DNA of 64,000 bases from Meghimatium bilineatum (Eukaryota; Mollusca; Gastropoda; Stylommatophora; Philomycidae): the NCBI GenBank assembly GCA_034231615.1, contig CM067298.1, positions 25,624,528-25,688,527 of the forward strand. Reading direction: 5' to 3'. Shown piece after piece: positions 34,549-44,340 of this stretch. The position numbers and the translations under genes are program-made. The notes under the pieces are model-generated. The model was not told the DNA's origin. It did not search any database and saw nothing but the letters and a program-made list of their open reading frames with translations. Position 1 is the stretch's first letter, and each line of letters begins with the position of its first letter.

Positions 34549-35159
34549 CTACCCACTGTACAACAGTATAAGAAAAGAAATATGGCCATCTGTCACTACC
34601 CACTGTACAACAGTATAAGAAAAGAAATATGGCCATCTGTCACTACCCACTGTACAACAGTATAAGAAAAGAAATATGGCCATCTGTCACTACCCACTGT
34701 ACAACAGTATAAGAAAAGAAATATGGCCATCTGTCACTACCCACTGTACAACAGTATAAGAAAAGAAATATGGCCATCTGTCACTACCCACTGTACAACA
34801 GTATAAGAAAAGAAATATGACCATCTGTCACTACCCACTGTACAACAGTATAAGAAAAGAAATATGGCCATCTGTCACTACCCACTGTACAACAGTATAA
34901 GAAAAGAAATATGGCCATCTGTCACTACCCACTGTACAACAGTATAAGAAAAGAAATATGACCATCTGTCACTACCCACTGTGCAACAGTATAAGAAAAG
35001 AAATATGGCCATCTGTCACTACCCACTGTACAACAGTATAAGAAAAGAAATATGACCATCTGTCACTACCCACTGTACAACAGTATAAGAAAATAAATAT
35101 GGCCATCTGTCACTACCCACTGTACAGCAGTATAAGAAAATAAATATGGCCATCTGTCT
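34549..35159. repeat. 47-bp minisatellite, 13 copies
   Basis: Thirteen units of ctacccactgtacaacagta followed by taagaaaagaaatatggcca and tctgtca. Most are identical. Variants atggcc and atgacc mark units, and the last two share agaaaataaat. Each unit carries the short inverted repeat actgt-aca-acagt. 47 is not divisible by three, so no long frame results. Confidence 0.97.
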
Positions 35160-35460
35160 GAAACAACCCTGATTACATTACAGTTCATAGCAGAAATCCA
35201 TACCAGCGTGTGACAAATGAGGAAGAAGAAGCCAAGAGATGACGAGAAACAGATCATCATCAAGTGCCATGCCGGCTGTCATATGTGATCATGGATCTCC
35301 ACAGTTCTCTATCTCCAGTAGTATGTATTAAGATCGTTGTTGTTACCCTACCATGCCAGGTTGTTAAACTGACTAATATTTTCTTACGTTGTCGCCCTGT
35401 CTCTCTTGTCTTCAATCTTGCCTGTTGTAACTATGTTCTCCAATACTAATTGTCTCGTAA

Positions 35461-35692
35461 AAGGTAAAGGTAGGTCCCATGGCAGAAACCTGCCGTCAGG
35501 GATGAAGATAGCTCTTCATGTACTAAGCCACAGAAACTATTAGGTGTGGTGGCCAGTTCCCTTCCTTCCTGTCTTTATCTAACCCATGTGTCAGGTACAT
35601 AATTACAACTGAGTCGATTGGAGGAAGTCGTGTCCAGCGAGAAATCACAGCCCAGATTTTAGTGTGTCCGGACCTGGTTTGGAACCTGGTAC
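35461..35692 (-). mobile_element. tRNA-related SINE S2, nested in a LINE
   Basis: The 232-bp minus-strand element begins with tRNA-like caggttccaaaccaggtcc (B-box-like), then gggaactggccacc, cttagtacatgaag, the stem ggcaggtttctgcc, and the tail acctttacctttt. The flanks ttgtctcgtaa (35450-35460) and ttgtcttataa (35693-35703) are an 11-bp TSD that differs only by cg against ta, which is CpG decay on both strands. The uninterrupted LINE at 54.89 kb shows the empty site (tgtctcatgaag). Confidence 0.85.
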
Positions 35693-35886
35693 TTGTCTTA
35701 TAACGTGGCAAAAATATTTTTTTTATTAATTAATAGTATTTTTCTTATATTATTGATGAAGCTGCGTCTCGTATTTGACCCTTTCAACACCTCCACATTA
35801 GTTTTCCACGCAGTCCATGGTATCTCGGCATTCTTCTACAGAACTACATCTCCACTGCCTCTACATTCCCGCTATCCCGTTTGTTC

Positions 35887-36049
35887 TTCTTCTTCTTCTG
35901 CGTTCATTCTCAAACTCCCGTTGGATCTCTCTTATAGCAGTACCATTGTCCTATTAGATTTCCAGATGGATGTAGTCCAGAGAATTGAAAAGCGTTGTGT
36001 CGCCGTTTTATTTGCGCCAATGGCCCGACACATCCGTCTTCGGCGGAAG
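35887..36049 (-). mobile_element. SINE-like S1, nested in a LINE with perfect TSD
   Basis: A 163-bp minus-strand S1 copy with its (TTC)n/(GAA)n tail at the left end, then gcgttcattctcaaactcc and gcgacacaacgc-type blocks. The perfect direct repeat cccgtttgttc lies at 35876-35886 and 36050-36060. The uninterrupted LINE at 55.05 kb (agtatgtttattgtccaag) shows the empty site. It lacks the 5' 110 bp or so of full-length S1, so it is 5' truncated. This locus gives the best proof that S1 is a retroposon. Confidence 0.9.
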
Positions 36050-36524
36050 CCCGTTTGTTCAATGTCCGAGACTCTCATCTATATGTTAGTATATGATTTA
36101 TGCACCACTACAGAGCTTTCTCAACTCTAATGACAGGGTCATATTACACAATATAATTTTCATTTTTCTGAATGCTGTTTTTTTGTCTGTCATATTCTGT
36201 TTTTTATTTCTATTGAACGTCTTACATCTGATGTTATCGTTGTACCTAAATACTTGAACTGGCGGGCCTGTTTTAATACTGTCGTTCACGTTGATCCTGC
36301 AAGCTGTGGTATTTTATTTCTTTGAAATAACCATTACTGAGAAACAGATAGAATAATAACTATCAGAAATGATGGTATCTCTGTGAGTTTCATTGAAATT
36401 CACTAAGATGATTTTTTCTCAATGCATGATGATATTTTAAGTCAAAGATATCAGGAAAGAAATAAGGACTATCCCAAGACAACATTACATCAAGAGGCAG
36501 TAGGCCATGTGCAGGAAATCTAGA

Positions 36525-36957
36525 TTGTGAAAGTGCAGGCGGAGTATATTCGGGAACAGTGGATGGATGCAGCAATACCTGTGTGTAAAGTGACTTTTAT
36601 TTTTGTGCCGGACATGCGGGAGTCCGGGGTAATGAGAGAGCAGATAGGTTGGCTGAACACGCGGCTACTACAGCTGCGGCGGAGCGATGAATCGGGTAGA
36701 CATTTTGAACGTCCTACGGGAAAACGCACGAACAAGTGACTGTATAAGTGACGATGACTCTTGTTCCATGACTAGAATAAGGGAGCTAGAAATGTGTTGT
36801 CGCTAGAAAGGAGCGGCTTCGTGGACGAGAAAGAATGGTAGTCCGTCAACGTGTAATGGCGCATACAGTCATGGAGAGATCTGAGCACGCATGGACTTGT
36901 CCGGAGTGCAGCGACGATGATCCAACGACTAACTAACAACTAACTAACTAACTAACA
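36525..36957 (+). mobile_element. RNase H-bearing LINE 3' end, (CTAA)n tail
   Basis: In one plus frame 36608-36690 reads GHAGVRGNERADRLAEHA, the conserved GH-G--GNE-AD block of the RNase H domain in I-group non-LTR elements. About 200 bp further, HAWTCPECSDDDPTTN and a stop form a CPxC-type C-terminal end. A weakly similar end (EHIWECPQCCGCCS) occurs at 42.75 kb. The stop TAA is part of the tail aactaacaactaactaac (36929-36957). Several frames are needed. The RT and endonuclease are absent. Confidence 0.72.
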
Positions 36958-37206
36958 GTAAATCGGAGTGTTTGGCCAACCTAATGAAAATGGAAACAAG
37001 ACAACCAGCCACCGTGCATACAACAGAAGACTGGAGTTTAAGGCATGAGGAAGACAAATCAAATAAACCTTAAACACACACGGGCTGACCATGGACAATG
37101 CGGCCCAAATTATCAAAGATACAAAAAAAACTACCCTCCACGACGCTTAACAGCACAAGTAGAAATTACATAATTAAGATTAGATCAGACAGACAGACAT
37201 ACAGAT
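36958..37206. other. short spacer
   Basis: Nothing recognised. Confidence 0.3.
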
Positions 37207-37255
37207 AGATGGATGGATGGATGGATGGATGGATGGATGGATGGATGGATGGATG

Positions 37256-37333
<78 letters not shown>

Positions 37334-37334
37334 C
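37207..37334. repeat. (GATG)n-(GATA)n compound microsatellite
   Basis: About 13 GATG units followed directly by about 19 GATA units. This is a clean switch of motif by a single base change. Confidence 0.97.
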
Positions 37335-37623
37335 AAAACGCAGACACGTTTTTAAAACAAAGAGAGACTTTGGAGATACAACAACCAGACATTGGAAAAT
37401 GAGACATTAACAATGTGGAATCAGGAGAAACTCGGTAAAGTGAAAACATTACTGATACTATGGACAGGGTAGAGAAAACACATTGAGCCACAATCATCTG
37501 TTGACGGCTAATCTCGTAAGGAACTAATACAGTTTCAATTATTCATGCCGTTACTGGAAGCGATAACATTACGGAAATACAACAATATATGAAACAGACA
37601 ACGCTGTATCCAGACCGCTGACA
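37335..37623. other. spacer
   Basis: Nothing recognised. The minus frame of 105 codons ending here is the translated microsatellite (SIYL repeats). Confidence 0.4.
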
Positions 37624-37813
37624 ATATAAGACATATTGGTTAATAGGAAACAGCTTTCGAAAATGACTCATGTAACTTTTCCCCTGATTTGATTGAGTAT
37701 GTATATAGTTTGATTGAGTATTGTGTTGGCAACCACTAAAAATCAAGGGATAAACCAATTAGTCATTTTAGAAGACTGTTTTCCCATTAGCCAATATGTC
37801 TTACATAGTAGAC
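37624..37813. mobile_element. foldback MITE (M1 type), copy b
   Basis: The left arm tataagacatattggttaat is mirrored by attagccaatatgtcttaca at the right end. Further in, aaatgactcatgtaactttt pairs with aaaccaattagtcatttta. The arms extend about 70 bp around a short centre. It aligns with the 4.1 and 56.6 kb copies. Confidence 0.75.
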
Positions 37814-38248
37814 TGTCACAGTTGTATGTACTGTTGGATGTGTTATGGATGCCCGAATAAACTGAAACGCCTTATCACGTGTGTGAAATTTGTCCCGGTC
37901 GACCAGCTACAATGTTCAGCAGTTTGAAATGGATCTTTAAAAAATATTTTTATTTTTTTTAAAATTTGAAATTTGGTACCATCTTTTCTCGTTTCCAGTA
38001 ACAAAATGTACTACTTTTCTATGTCTATGTGGGGTCAGTAATTTCCGAATTCAGTTCCGTTATATCGAGAACTGCAAATGTAGCTAGCAAGAACCATTGT
38101 GCATGCCTACGGAACCCTGTTTAGCTTGGAAATCGATACAAATATTACGAAAACATTGAGCCGGACAAGATAAACTATTTGTTCTTACAAGAGACCATAA
38201 CTCATACAAATTAATACTTATAACACATTAATGTTATTGTATTACTGT
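37814..38248. other. AT-rich spacer
   Basis: The end, gttattgtattactgtgag (38230-38248), matches the unit of the 46-bp array at 39.4 kb. Confidence 0.4.
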
Positions 38249-38678
38249 GAGTATGCTACATCTATTCTATATTAATGTATGGCTCAGAAACATGGACACT
38301 AAACAAACAATTAGAAGACAGAATTCATGCATTTGAGATGTGGGTATATAGAAGAACAAGGAGAACATCATGGAAGGAGAAGAAAAGAAACAAAGAGGTG
38401 CTAAAAACACTTAATATGAAGAAAGAATTAATAAGAGAAATAAAGATCAAGCAAATAAAATTGTGTCGGCACATTAAAAGGCATGACACCTTATTGAAGA
38501 CCTTACTTCAAGGTAAAATCAAAGCGAGGCGAGCAAGAGGTAGGCAGGCAGAGTTACAAGTGGGAGAGTAACATCACAAGATAGTCATGTTAGTCCAGCA
38601 GAGTGCATCACCAAGACAGGAGGATGTTGTAGGTCTGTTGCTGCCAACCTTCGATGCGGAGACGGCATTTGATGATAA
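38249..38678 (+). mobile_element. RTE-like LINE C-terminal fragment inserted in a repeat unit
   Basis: A plus frame of about 98 codons: YGSETWTLNKQLEDRIHAFEM (start at 38275), then WVYRRTRRTSWKEKKRNKEV, IREIKIKQIKLCRHIKRHDT, KTLLQGKIKARRARGR. Another frame then gives the CWRSVAANLRCGDGI-like end, with stop TGA at the start of tgatgataa. On the left, attactgtgag, and on the right, attatgactgtaag, derive from the unit of the 46-bp array at 39.4 kb. The LINE thus seems to have landed in a single unit, with an approximate TSD. It is 5' truncated. Confidence 0.82.
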
Positions 38679-38950
38679 TTATGACTGTAAGTGAACAAGA
38701 AATATATGTTGTATATTGCGTTTTAAAATATTTCCACTGTATACAAGTTTGAAACTCCGCAACTACTTTACAGAAATGTTTTAAAAACGTAACGACATAA
38801 TGTAGAAATATTCGTATCACAAAAATAACGCAGCTAAAGTACATGACCATTTGTTGTGAAATGTGGAATACAACCAAATCTGTTTGTGTCTGGATTTGAA
38901 AGTTGCGCACGATTTTAACGTACATTTGAGTCAAATGCGATGATCTAGAT

Positions 38951-39163
38951 CAGTGTTTCCCAATCCCCTTGTTTTACCATGCCCCCCACCAAAGTAGTTC
39001 TAAAATTCCGATGCCCACATAGGTAGCATATACATATTTAAAAAAAATTAATATTCAAAAAATTGAATTGTTCCCTACAATTTCGTTTGAAATCACCACC
39101 TGAACAACCAAATTGCCCCCCCCCCCCCAATGTGGGGCGTGCGCCCCACGTTGGGAAACACTG
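38951..39163. mobile_element. hAT-type MITE with perfect 8-bp TSD
   Basis: Begins cagtgtttcccaa and ends ttgggaaacactg, a perfect 13-bp terminal inverted repeat of hAT style. It is flanked by the 8-bp duplication atctagat at 38943-38950 and 39164-39171, the TSD length typical of hAT. It is 213 bp long with no coding capacity. It carries a run of 13 C residues (39116-39128), and the subterminal part contains ccccac blocks. Confidence 0.93.
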
Positions 39164-39171
39164 ATCTAGAT

Positions 39172-39437
39172 CATTGAAAGGCTTGTCTGTACATATAAGC
39201 ATTATAATATATTGTGTATATTACTGTAAAATTAATTTCTTCTATCACTATAGTAGTCACACTTTCACAAACATCAAAGGAATATGCCGCTACGTGCAAA
39301 TGGTAACACCTGGTGAAATGAAATGTATCAATTCCTTCCGTCGTTAAATATTTAAACTGCTGTGCAAAATGTCATTAAATTCCACTTACTGGTTATGGAG
39401 ATATTAAAGGGAATGTGAGGGCAACTATTTTGAAACG
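39172..39437. other. short spacer
   Basis: Nothing recognised. Confidence 0.3.
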
Positions 39438-39830
39438 CACTATAGTACTGTTGTTATATTACTGTGAGTGAGCAGTAAATATATGTGGTAGTACTGTTGT
39501 TATATTACTGTGAGTGAAGAAGAAATATATGTGGTAGTACTGTTGTTATATTACTGTGAGTGAAGAAGAAATATATGTTGTAGTACTGTTTTTATATTAC
39601 TGTGAGTGAGCAGTAAATATATGTGGTAGTACTGTTGTTATAATACTGTGAGTGAAGAAGAAATATATGTTGCAGTTATGTTGTTATATTACTATGAGTG
39701 AACAATAAATATATGTTGTAGTACTGTTGTTATATTACTGTTAAGTAATATGTGTTGTATTATTGTTATATTACTGTGAGTGAATAAGAAATCTCTGTAA
39801 TTGTAATGTTATATTACTGTGAACAAAGCA
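39438..39830. repeat. 46-bp minisatellite, about 8 copies
   Basis: Unit gtagtactgttgttatatta followed by ctgtgagtgaagaagaaata and tatgtg. Units alternate between gaagaagaaa and gagcagtaaa and decay towards the right. Single related units lie 750 bp to the left, on both sides of the LINE at 38.25-38.68 kb. Confidence 0.9.
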
Positions 39831-40769
39831 GGAGTATCTGATATTTGCTGAGAAATCTCCGGTGGTGTTCATGGTTGACCCGAGATATTAAAAGTTGCTG
39901 AAATTTTCTAGATGTTCTTTGTCATATAAGTGTTGTAGATGTGAGTTCATCTGTTTATATGTCTACATGATTTATTAATGGTATTTATTATGAATGATTG
40001 TTCGATTTAAAACAGTGACTGAGCATGAATGATTGATAGATTTAATAGTGACTGGGTATGAATGATTGCTAGATTTAATATAATGACAGGGTATGAATAC
40101 ACGCGCGCGCACACACGCACACACACACACCTCTAAACTTATTACAATTCTGAAATAATATTCAGATTTCATACCACCGGCGTCCTTTCCAATCTAACAG
40201 TCGGATCATAAATCCACGAATGAATCCGATATTCCATAACAAACTGCAACCGGTTATCTTGCTAAACATTTCATCTTAAAATTCAAATGGAGAGCCAGAA
40301 ATAGAGGCTTTGTTAATACATTGAAGGAAATAGAAATTATTCGGATAAATTGGTATATATATATATATATGCCTTTTTTAAAAAAATATTTAATTTTCAT
40401 TTATTTATGATATTTTCTGATTATTTGAAAAAGGATGAGAGAAAAAGATGAGTTGAAAAGAGGGAGGAAGAGAGGTAAGAGGGAGGGAGAGAAGGAAGAT
40501 GTTCTCTCTCAGCATTATCGTGGAATTAAACATTTCCAAAAGGAAATGCAAATATGATAGCAATAAGTGTACAAAGATTGAAATAACGATCTCATCGCTG
40601 TGTATGATGCTACAAATATACAGAGAATATGTATAGGAGATTGGGAGCAGTCACTCATACAGAGATTGGAATTAGTGTTAAAACATCTACCAGTTTTGTT
40701 TCTAATAAAGGAATAGTCGACGTGACGAGAGAATGTTTCTGTGATACTGTACACTCAAATACTTTTGAC
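39831..40769. other. spacer with simple repeats
   Basis: A degenerate 30-bp repeat (tgaatgattg) at 39990-40100, a (CG/CA)n run near 40104-40130, (AT)n near 40352-40370, and a purine-rich agggaggaaga zone at 40440-40500. Confidence 0.5.
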
Positions 40770-42290
40770 TAAAGTCGACGTAAGAAAGAATAGTTCTTGT
40801 GTACTTTAGACTAAAGTCGATGTGAAGAGAGGTTTCTTGTGTACTATAGACTAAAGTCGATGTGAAGAAAGAAGGTTTCTTGTGTACTATAGGCTAAATT
40901 CGATGTGAAGAGAGGTTTCTTGTGTATTATAGACTAAAGTCGATGTGAAGAAAGAAGGTTTCTTGTGTACTATAGGCTAAATTCGATGTGAAGAGATGTT
41001 TCTTGTGTACTATAGACTAAAGTCGATGTGAAGAAAGAAGGTTTCTTGTGTACTATAGGCTAAATTCGATGTGAAGAGAGGTTTCTTGTGTACTAATAGA
41101 TTAAATTCGATGTGAAGAGAGGTTCCTTGTGTACCATAGACTAAAGTCCATGTGAGGAAAGTTTCTTGTGTACTGTAGACTAAAGTCGATGTGAAGTGAG
41201 AAAGTTTCTTGTGTACTGTAGACTAAAGTCGATGTGAAGTGAGAAAGTTTCTTGTGTACCGTAGACTAAAGTCGATGTGAAGAGAGAAAGTTTCTTGTGT
41301 ACTGTAGACTAAAGTCGATGTGAAGAGAGTTTCTTGTGTACTGTAGACTAAAGTCGATGTGAAGAGAGAAAGTTTCTTGTGTACTGTAGACTAAAGTTGA
41401 TGTGAAGAAAGTTTCTAGTGTACTGTAGACTAAAGTGGATGTGAAGAGAGAATGTTTCTTGTGTACTATAGGCTAAATTCGATGTGAAGAGAGGTTTCTT
41501 GTGTACTATAGACTAACGTCGATGTGAAGAGAGAATGTTTCTTGTGTACTAATAGACTAAATTCGATGTGAAGAGAGGTTTCTTGTGTACCATAGACTAA
41601 AGTCGATGTGAAGAGAGAAAGTTTCTTGTGTACTGTAGACTAAAGTCGATGTGAAGAGAGTATCTTGTGTACTGTAGACTAAAGTCGAAGTGAAGAGGGT
41701 TTCTTGCGTACTGTAGACTAAAGTCGATGTGAAGAGAGAAAGTTTCTTGTGTACTGTAGACTAAAGTCGATGTGAAGAGAGAAGGTTTCTTGTGTACTAT
41801 AGGCTAAATTCGATGTGAAGAGAGGTTTCTTGTTTCCTGTAGACTAAAGTCGATGTGAAGAGAGAAGGTTTCTTGTGTACTATAGGCTAAATTCGATGTG
41901 AAGAGAGGTTTCTTGTGTACTAATAGACTAAATTCGATGTGAAGAGAGAAAGTTTCTTGTGTACTGTAGACTAAAGTCGATGTGAAGAGAGAAAGTTTCT
42001 TGTGTACTGTAGACTAAAGTTGATGTGAAGAGAGAAAGTTTCTTGTGTACTGTAGATTAAAGTCGATGTGAAGAGATGTTTCTTGTGTACTATAGACTAA
42101 AGTCGTCGTGAAAAAAAATATCTCTTTGGTACTGTAGACTAAAGTGCACGTGACGAAAGAATGCTACTTGCGTACTGTAAATTAAAGTCGATGCAACTAT
42201 ATAAAGTTTCTGGTGCACAGTACATGCGGACATTGATGTAAGAAGAAAATATTTCTAGTGCACTGTACATGAAGACATTCATTTTACGAG
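40770..42290. repeat. about 38/43-bp minisatellite, more than 30 copies
   Basis: Two unit classes share ttcttgtgtact and gatgtgaagaga. Class A has tagactaaagtcgatg and usually gagaaag. Class B has taggctaaattcgatg and gaggtt. A and B alternate in the first 350 bp and again near 41.75-41.95 kb. Class A dominates the centre. The right end after 42.1 kb is strongly diverged. Confidence 0.93.
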
Positions 42291-42371
42291 ATTATGTTTC
42301 ACAAATTCTGAGTTTAATATTCAACTTCCAGAAAAAAAAGGGTTTAAATATGTTGAAGAAGCAGCTGTGCA

Positions 42372-42625
42372 AATGTGAAAACAATGAACCAGCGTGCAAC
42401 TAAATGTATTCAAATTCACAAATGTGAAAACAATCAACCAGTGTTCAACTAAATATATTCACATTCACAAATGTGAAAACAATCAACCAGCGTGCATCTA
42501 AATATATCCACATCCACAAATGTGAAAACAATCAACCAGCGTGCAACTAAATACATCCATATTTCAAACACATCCACAAATGTGAAAACAATCAACCAGC
42601 ATGCAACTAAATACATCCATCTAGA
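42372..42625. repeat. 49-bp minisatellite, about 5 copies
   Basis: Unit caaatgtgaaaacaatcaac followed by cagcgtgcaactaaata and a cat-rich end. The fourth unit has an insertion (catatttcaaa). It lies directly beside the preceding array but its unit is unrelated. Confidence 0.92.
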
Positions 42626-42629
42626 GGTG

Positions 42630-42785
42630 ATGGGAGAAAGTGTTCCCTCTCCGGAAAGATCAGAAGAACGCGTAATCAGCAACTGACTGGGACAGTGAGC
42701 TTATACACTTTTAGATGGCTGACGGAACGGCAAGCAGAGCATATATGGGAATGCCCCCAGTGCTGTGGATGTTGTTCCTAATCAC
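42630..42785 (+). mobile_element. probable RNase H-LINE C-terminal remnant
   Basis: The plus frame near 42715-42772 reads WLTERQAEHIWECPQCCGCC, then S and a stop. The EH-W-CP-C arrangement matches the end of the 36.5-36.96 kb element (HAWTCPEC). There is no tail repeat and no other motif, so this is a moderate call. Confidence 0.4.
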
Positions 42786-43494
42786 GAACCAAGAACATTT
42801 CAAACACATTCTTTTCGTTACATAAAAGTTTCAGCGGAAGAAAATTTACAGAGTAGAGGAGCCGGCATGTTCAACATCCCCTTCCCTATTCGAATTCGGT
42901 TATCCTATCGGAGTTATACGCTGACATCACTTGCTTGTGGATGTCAACTCGCTGACACATCTGAAGATGACGTATTTCTTCTATGAACTGAACTGTGATT
43001 AAAAACCCCGCGACGGGCCTGTAGAGCTCGTTCTCTATGTCTTGTATGAAGTATCGATGTCTAATTACTCAGTATAATAAGGAATCGACTTTATAGAATT
43101 GGCTCACTGGCTCTTGGCTCAATGGCTCTTGCCATTGAGACACTTCCACCACGAGCGCCATTCTTGTACTCAACAAACATAAGCATCCCCAGTAATTATG
43201 CTGTTCCAGCTACGTAAGTTGGCAGCATATGGAGACTTGAAAGTACACGGTTGATTTCCGACGGTTGAATTCATTCCTATAACAGGTAATAAAGCTACTG
43301 AGTGGCAACCTGTCGCCGTTTTTAAATTACCCGATAACATCCATATACAGTTAAAATATGGAGGGTGAGTGAGCAAAGAGAGGGATGATATGTGCAGAAG
43401 GGTTGGAGTTTAAAACTACACGAGGAAGTCAGGCCATTAAATGAAGCACATCTGCGTAAAAGTGGCGTGTGATTCAGTGGGAATAAGGAAAACA
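42786..43494. other. spacer
   Basis: No family recognised. Short echoing segments (ggctcactggctcttggctc) at 43100-43130. Confidence 0.3.
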
Positions 43495-43880
43495 AGCAGT
43501 GAGTGAGGATAGGCGCGGCACAGACAACATCCAACAAAAACGTAATCAAAAAAGCGAGTGAGGATAATAGGCGTCATCAAGACAACATTCATCACAAATA
43601 TAATAAAATGGGAGTGAAGATAATAGGAGTGGCACCGACAATAATAAAAAAAATGTAATAATAAGGGAGTGAAGATAATAGGAGTGGCCCAGACAACCCA
43701 AAAAAATGTAATAATAAGGGAGTGAAGATAATAGGAGTGGCCCAGACAACCAAAAAAAATGTAATAATAAGGGAGTGAAGATAATAGGAGTGGCACAGAC
43801 AACCAATTAAAAAAATGTAATAATAAGGGAATGAAGATAGTCATGATCCAGACAACATCCAACAAAAGAGTATACAGTCA
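43495..43880. repeat. 53-60-bp minisatellite, about 7 copies
   Basis: Core agggagtgaagataatagga followed by gtggcccagacaacc, an A-run and tgtaataata. Unit length varies with the A-run. Two minus-strand frames (142 and 86 codons) run through it as ITFFWVVWATPII-like repeats and are by-products. Confidence 0.9.
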
Positions 43881-43984
43881 ACACAAATCGAACAATCAGT
43901 CGCAACACCCTGAGACATTTACTGAAGTAGAGATCTCAGCACCTATATACATGCCAGATATGCGAAGGCGATAATTAACATACC

Positions 43985-44340
43985 TATACATAGAGCCCAT
44001 TTTGTCTTTACCTTCGGTACCTAAGAATCCTCAATGGAGTACGTAGCCAGGATCAATTACTAGACACGGAAATCTTTCAAAAATGCCGTATGCAAAGTAT
44101 CCATGCCCTGTTGATCAGGTTCCCAACTCCGCTGGACAGGCCACATCGTCCGTATGCCAGACAAGCGCCTACCTAAGAGATTATTCTATGGGAAGCTGTG
44201 CGATGGTAATCGTTCAAGCGGAAGGCAGAAAAAGCGCTTCAATGATCATTTAAAAAACTTTCTCAGCATCGATCCTAGCTCCTGAGCGACTACAGCCCTT
44301 GGTCGCTTTTACACAACGGGCAATTTACAAGAGACGGAAG
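43985..44340 (+). mobile_element. LINE C-terminal region
   Basis: Plus-strand remnant. In frames that shift at least twice: LRILNGVRSQDQLLDTEIF, then QLRWTGHIVRMPDKRLPKRL, FYGELCDGNRSSGRQKKRFN and DHLKNFLSIDPSS, followed in the next frame by LVAFTQRAIYKRR. WTGHIVRMPD-RLPK and FYGEL-GKR are hallmark C-terminal blocks of a widespread RTE-like lineage. It is less decayed than the 27.4 kb copy. Neither tail nor TSD was identified. Confidence 0.8.

Larger units (their letters stand above)
35253..36300 (-). mobile_element. RTE-like LINE with two nested SINEs
   Basis: A minus-strand LINE 3' region that aligns with the LINE at 54.69-55.16 kb and extends beyond it at the 5' side. On the minus strand ARQFKYLGTTITSDVR near 36270-36220 is the YLGSTI block after the RT. 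The 3' end reads catggcacttgatgatgat, where TGA is both stop and tail. Two interruptions absent from the 54.7 kb copy are inserted retroposons: S2 at 35461-35692 and S1 at 35887-36049. The LINE is the oldest of the three. It needs several frames. Confidence 0.85.
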
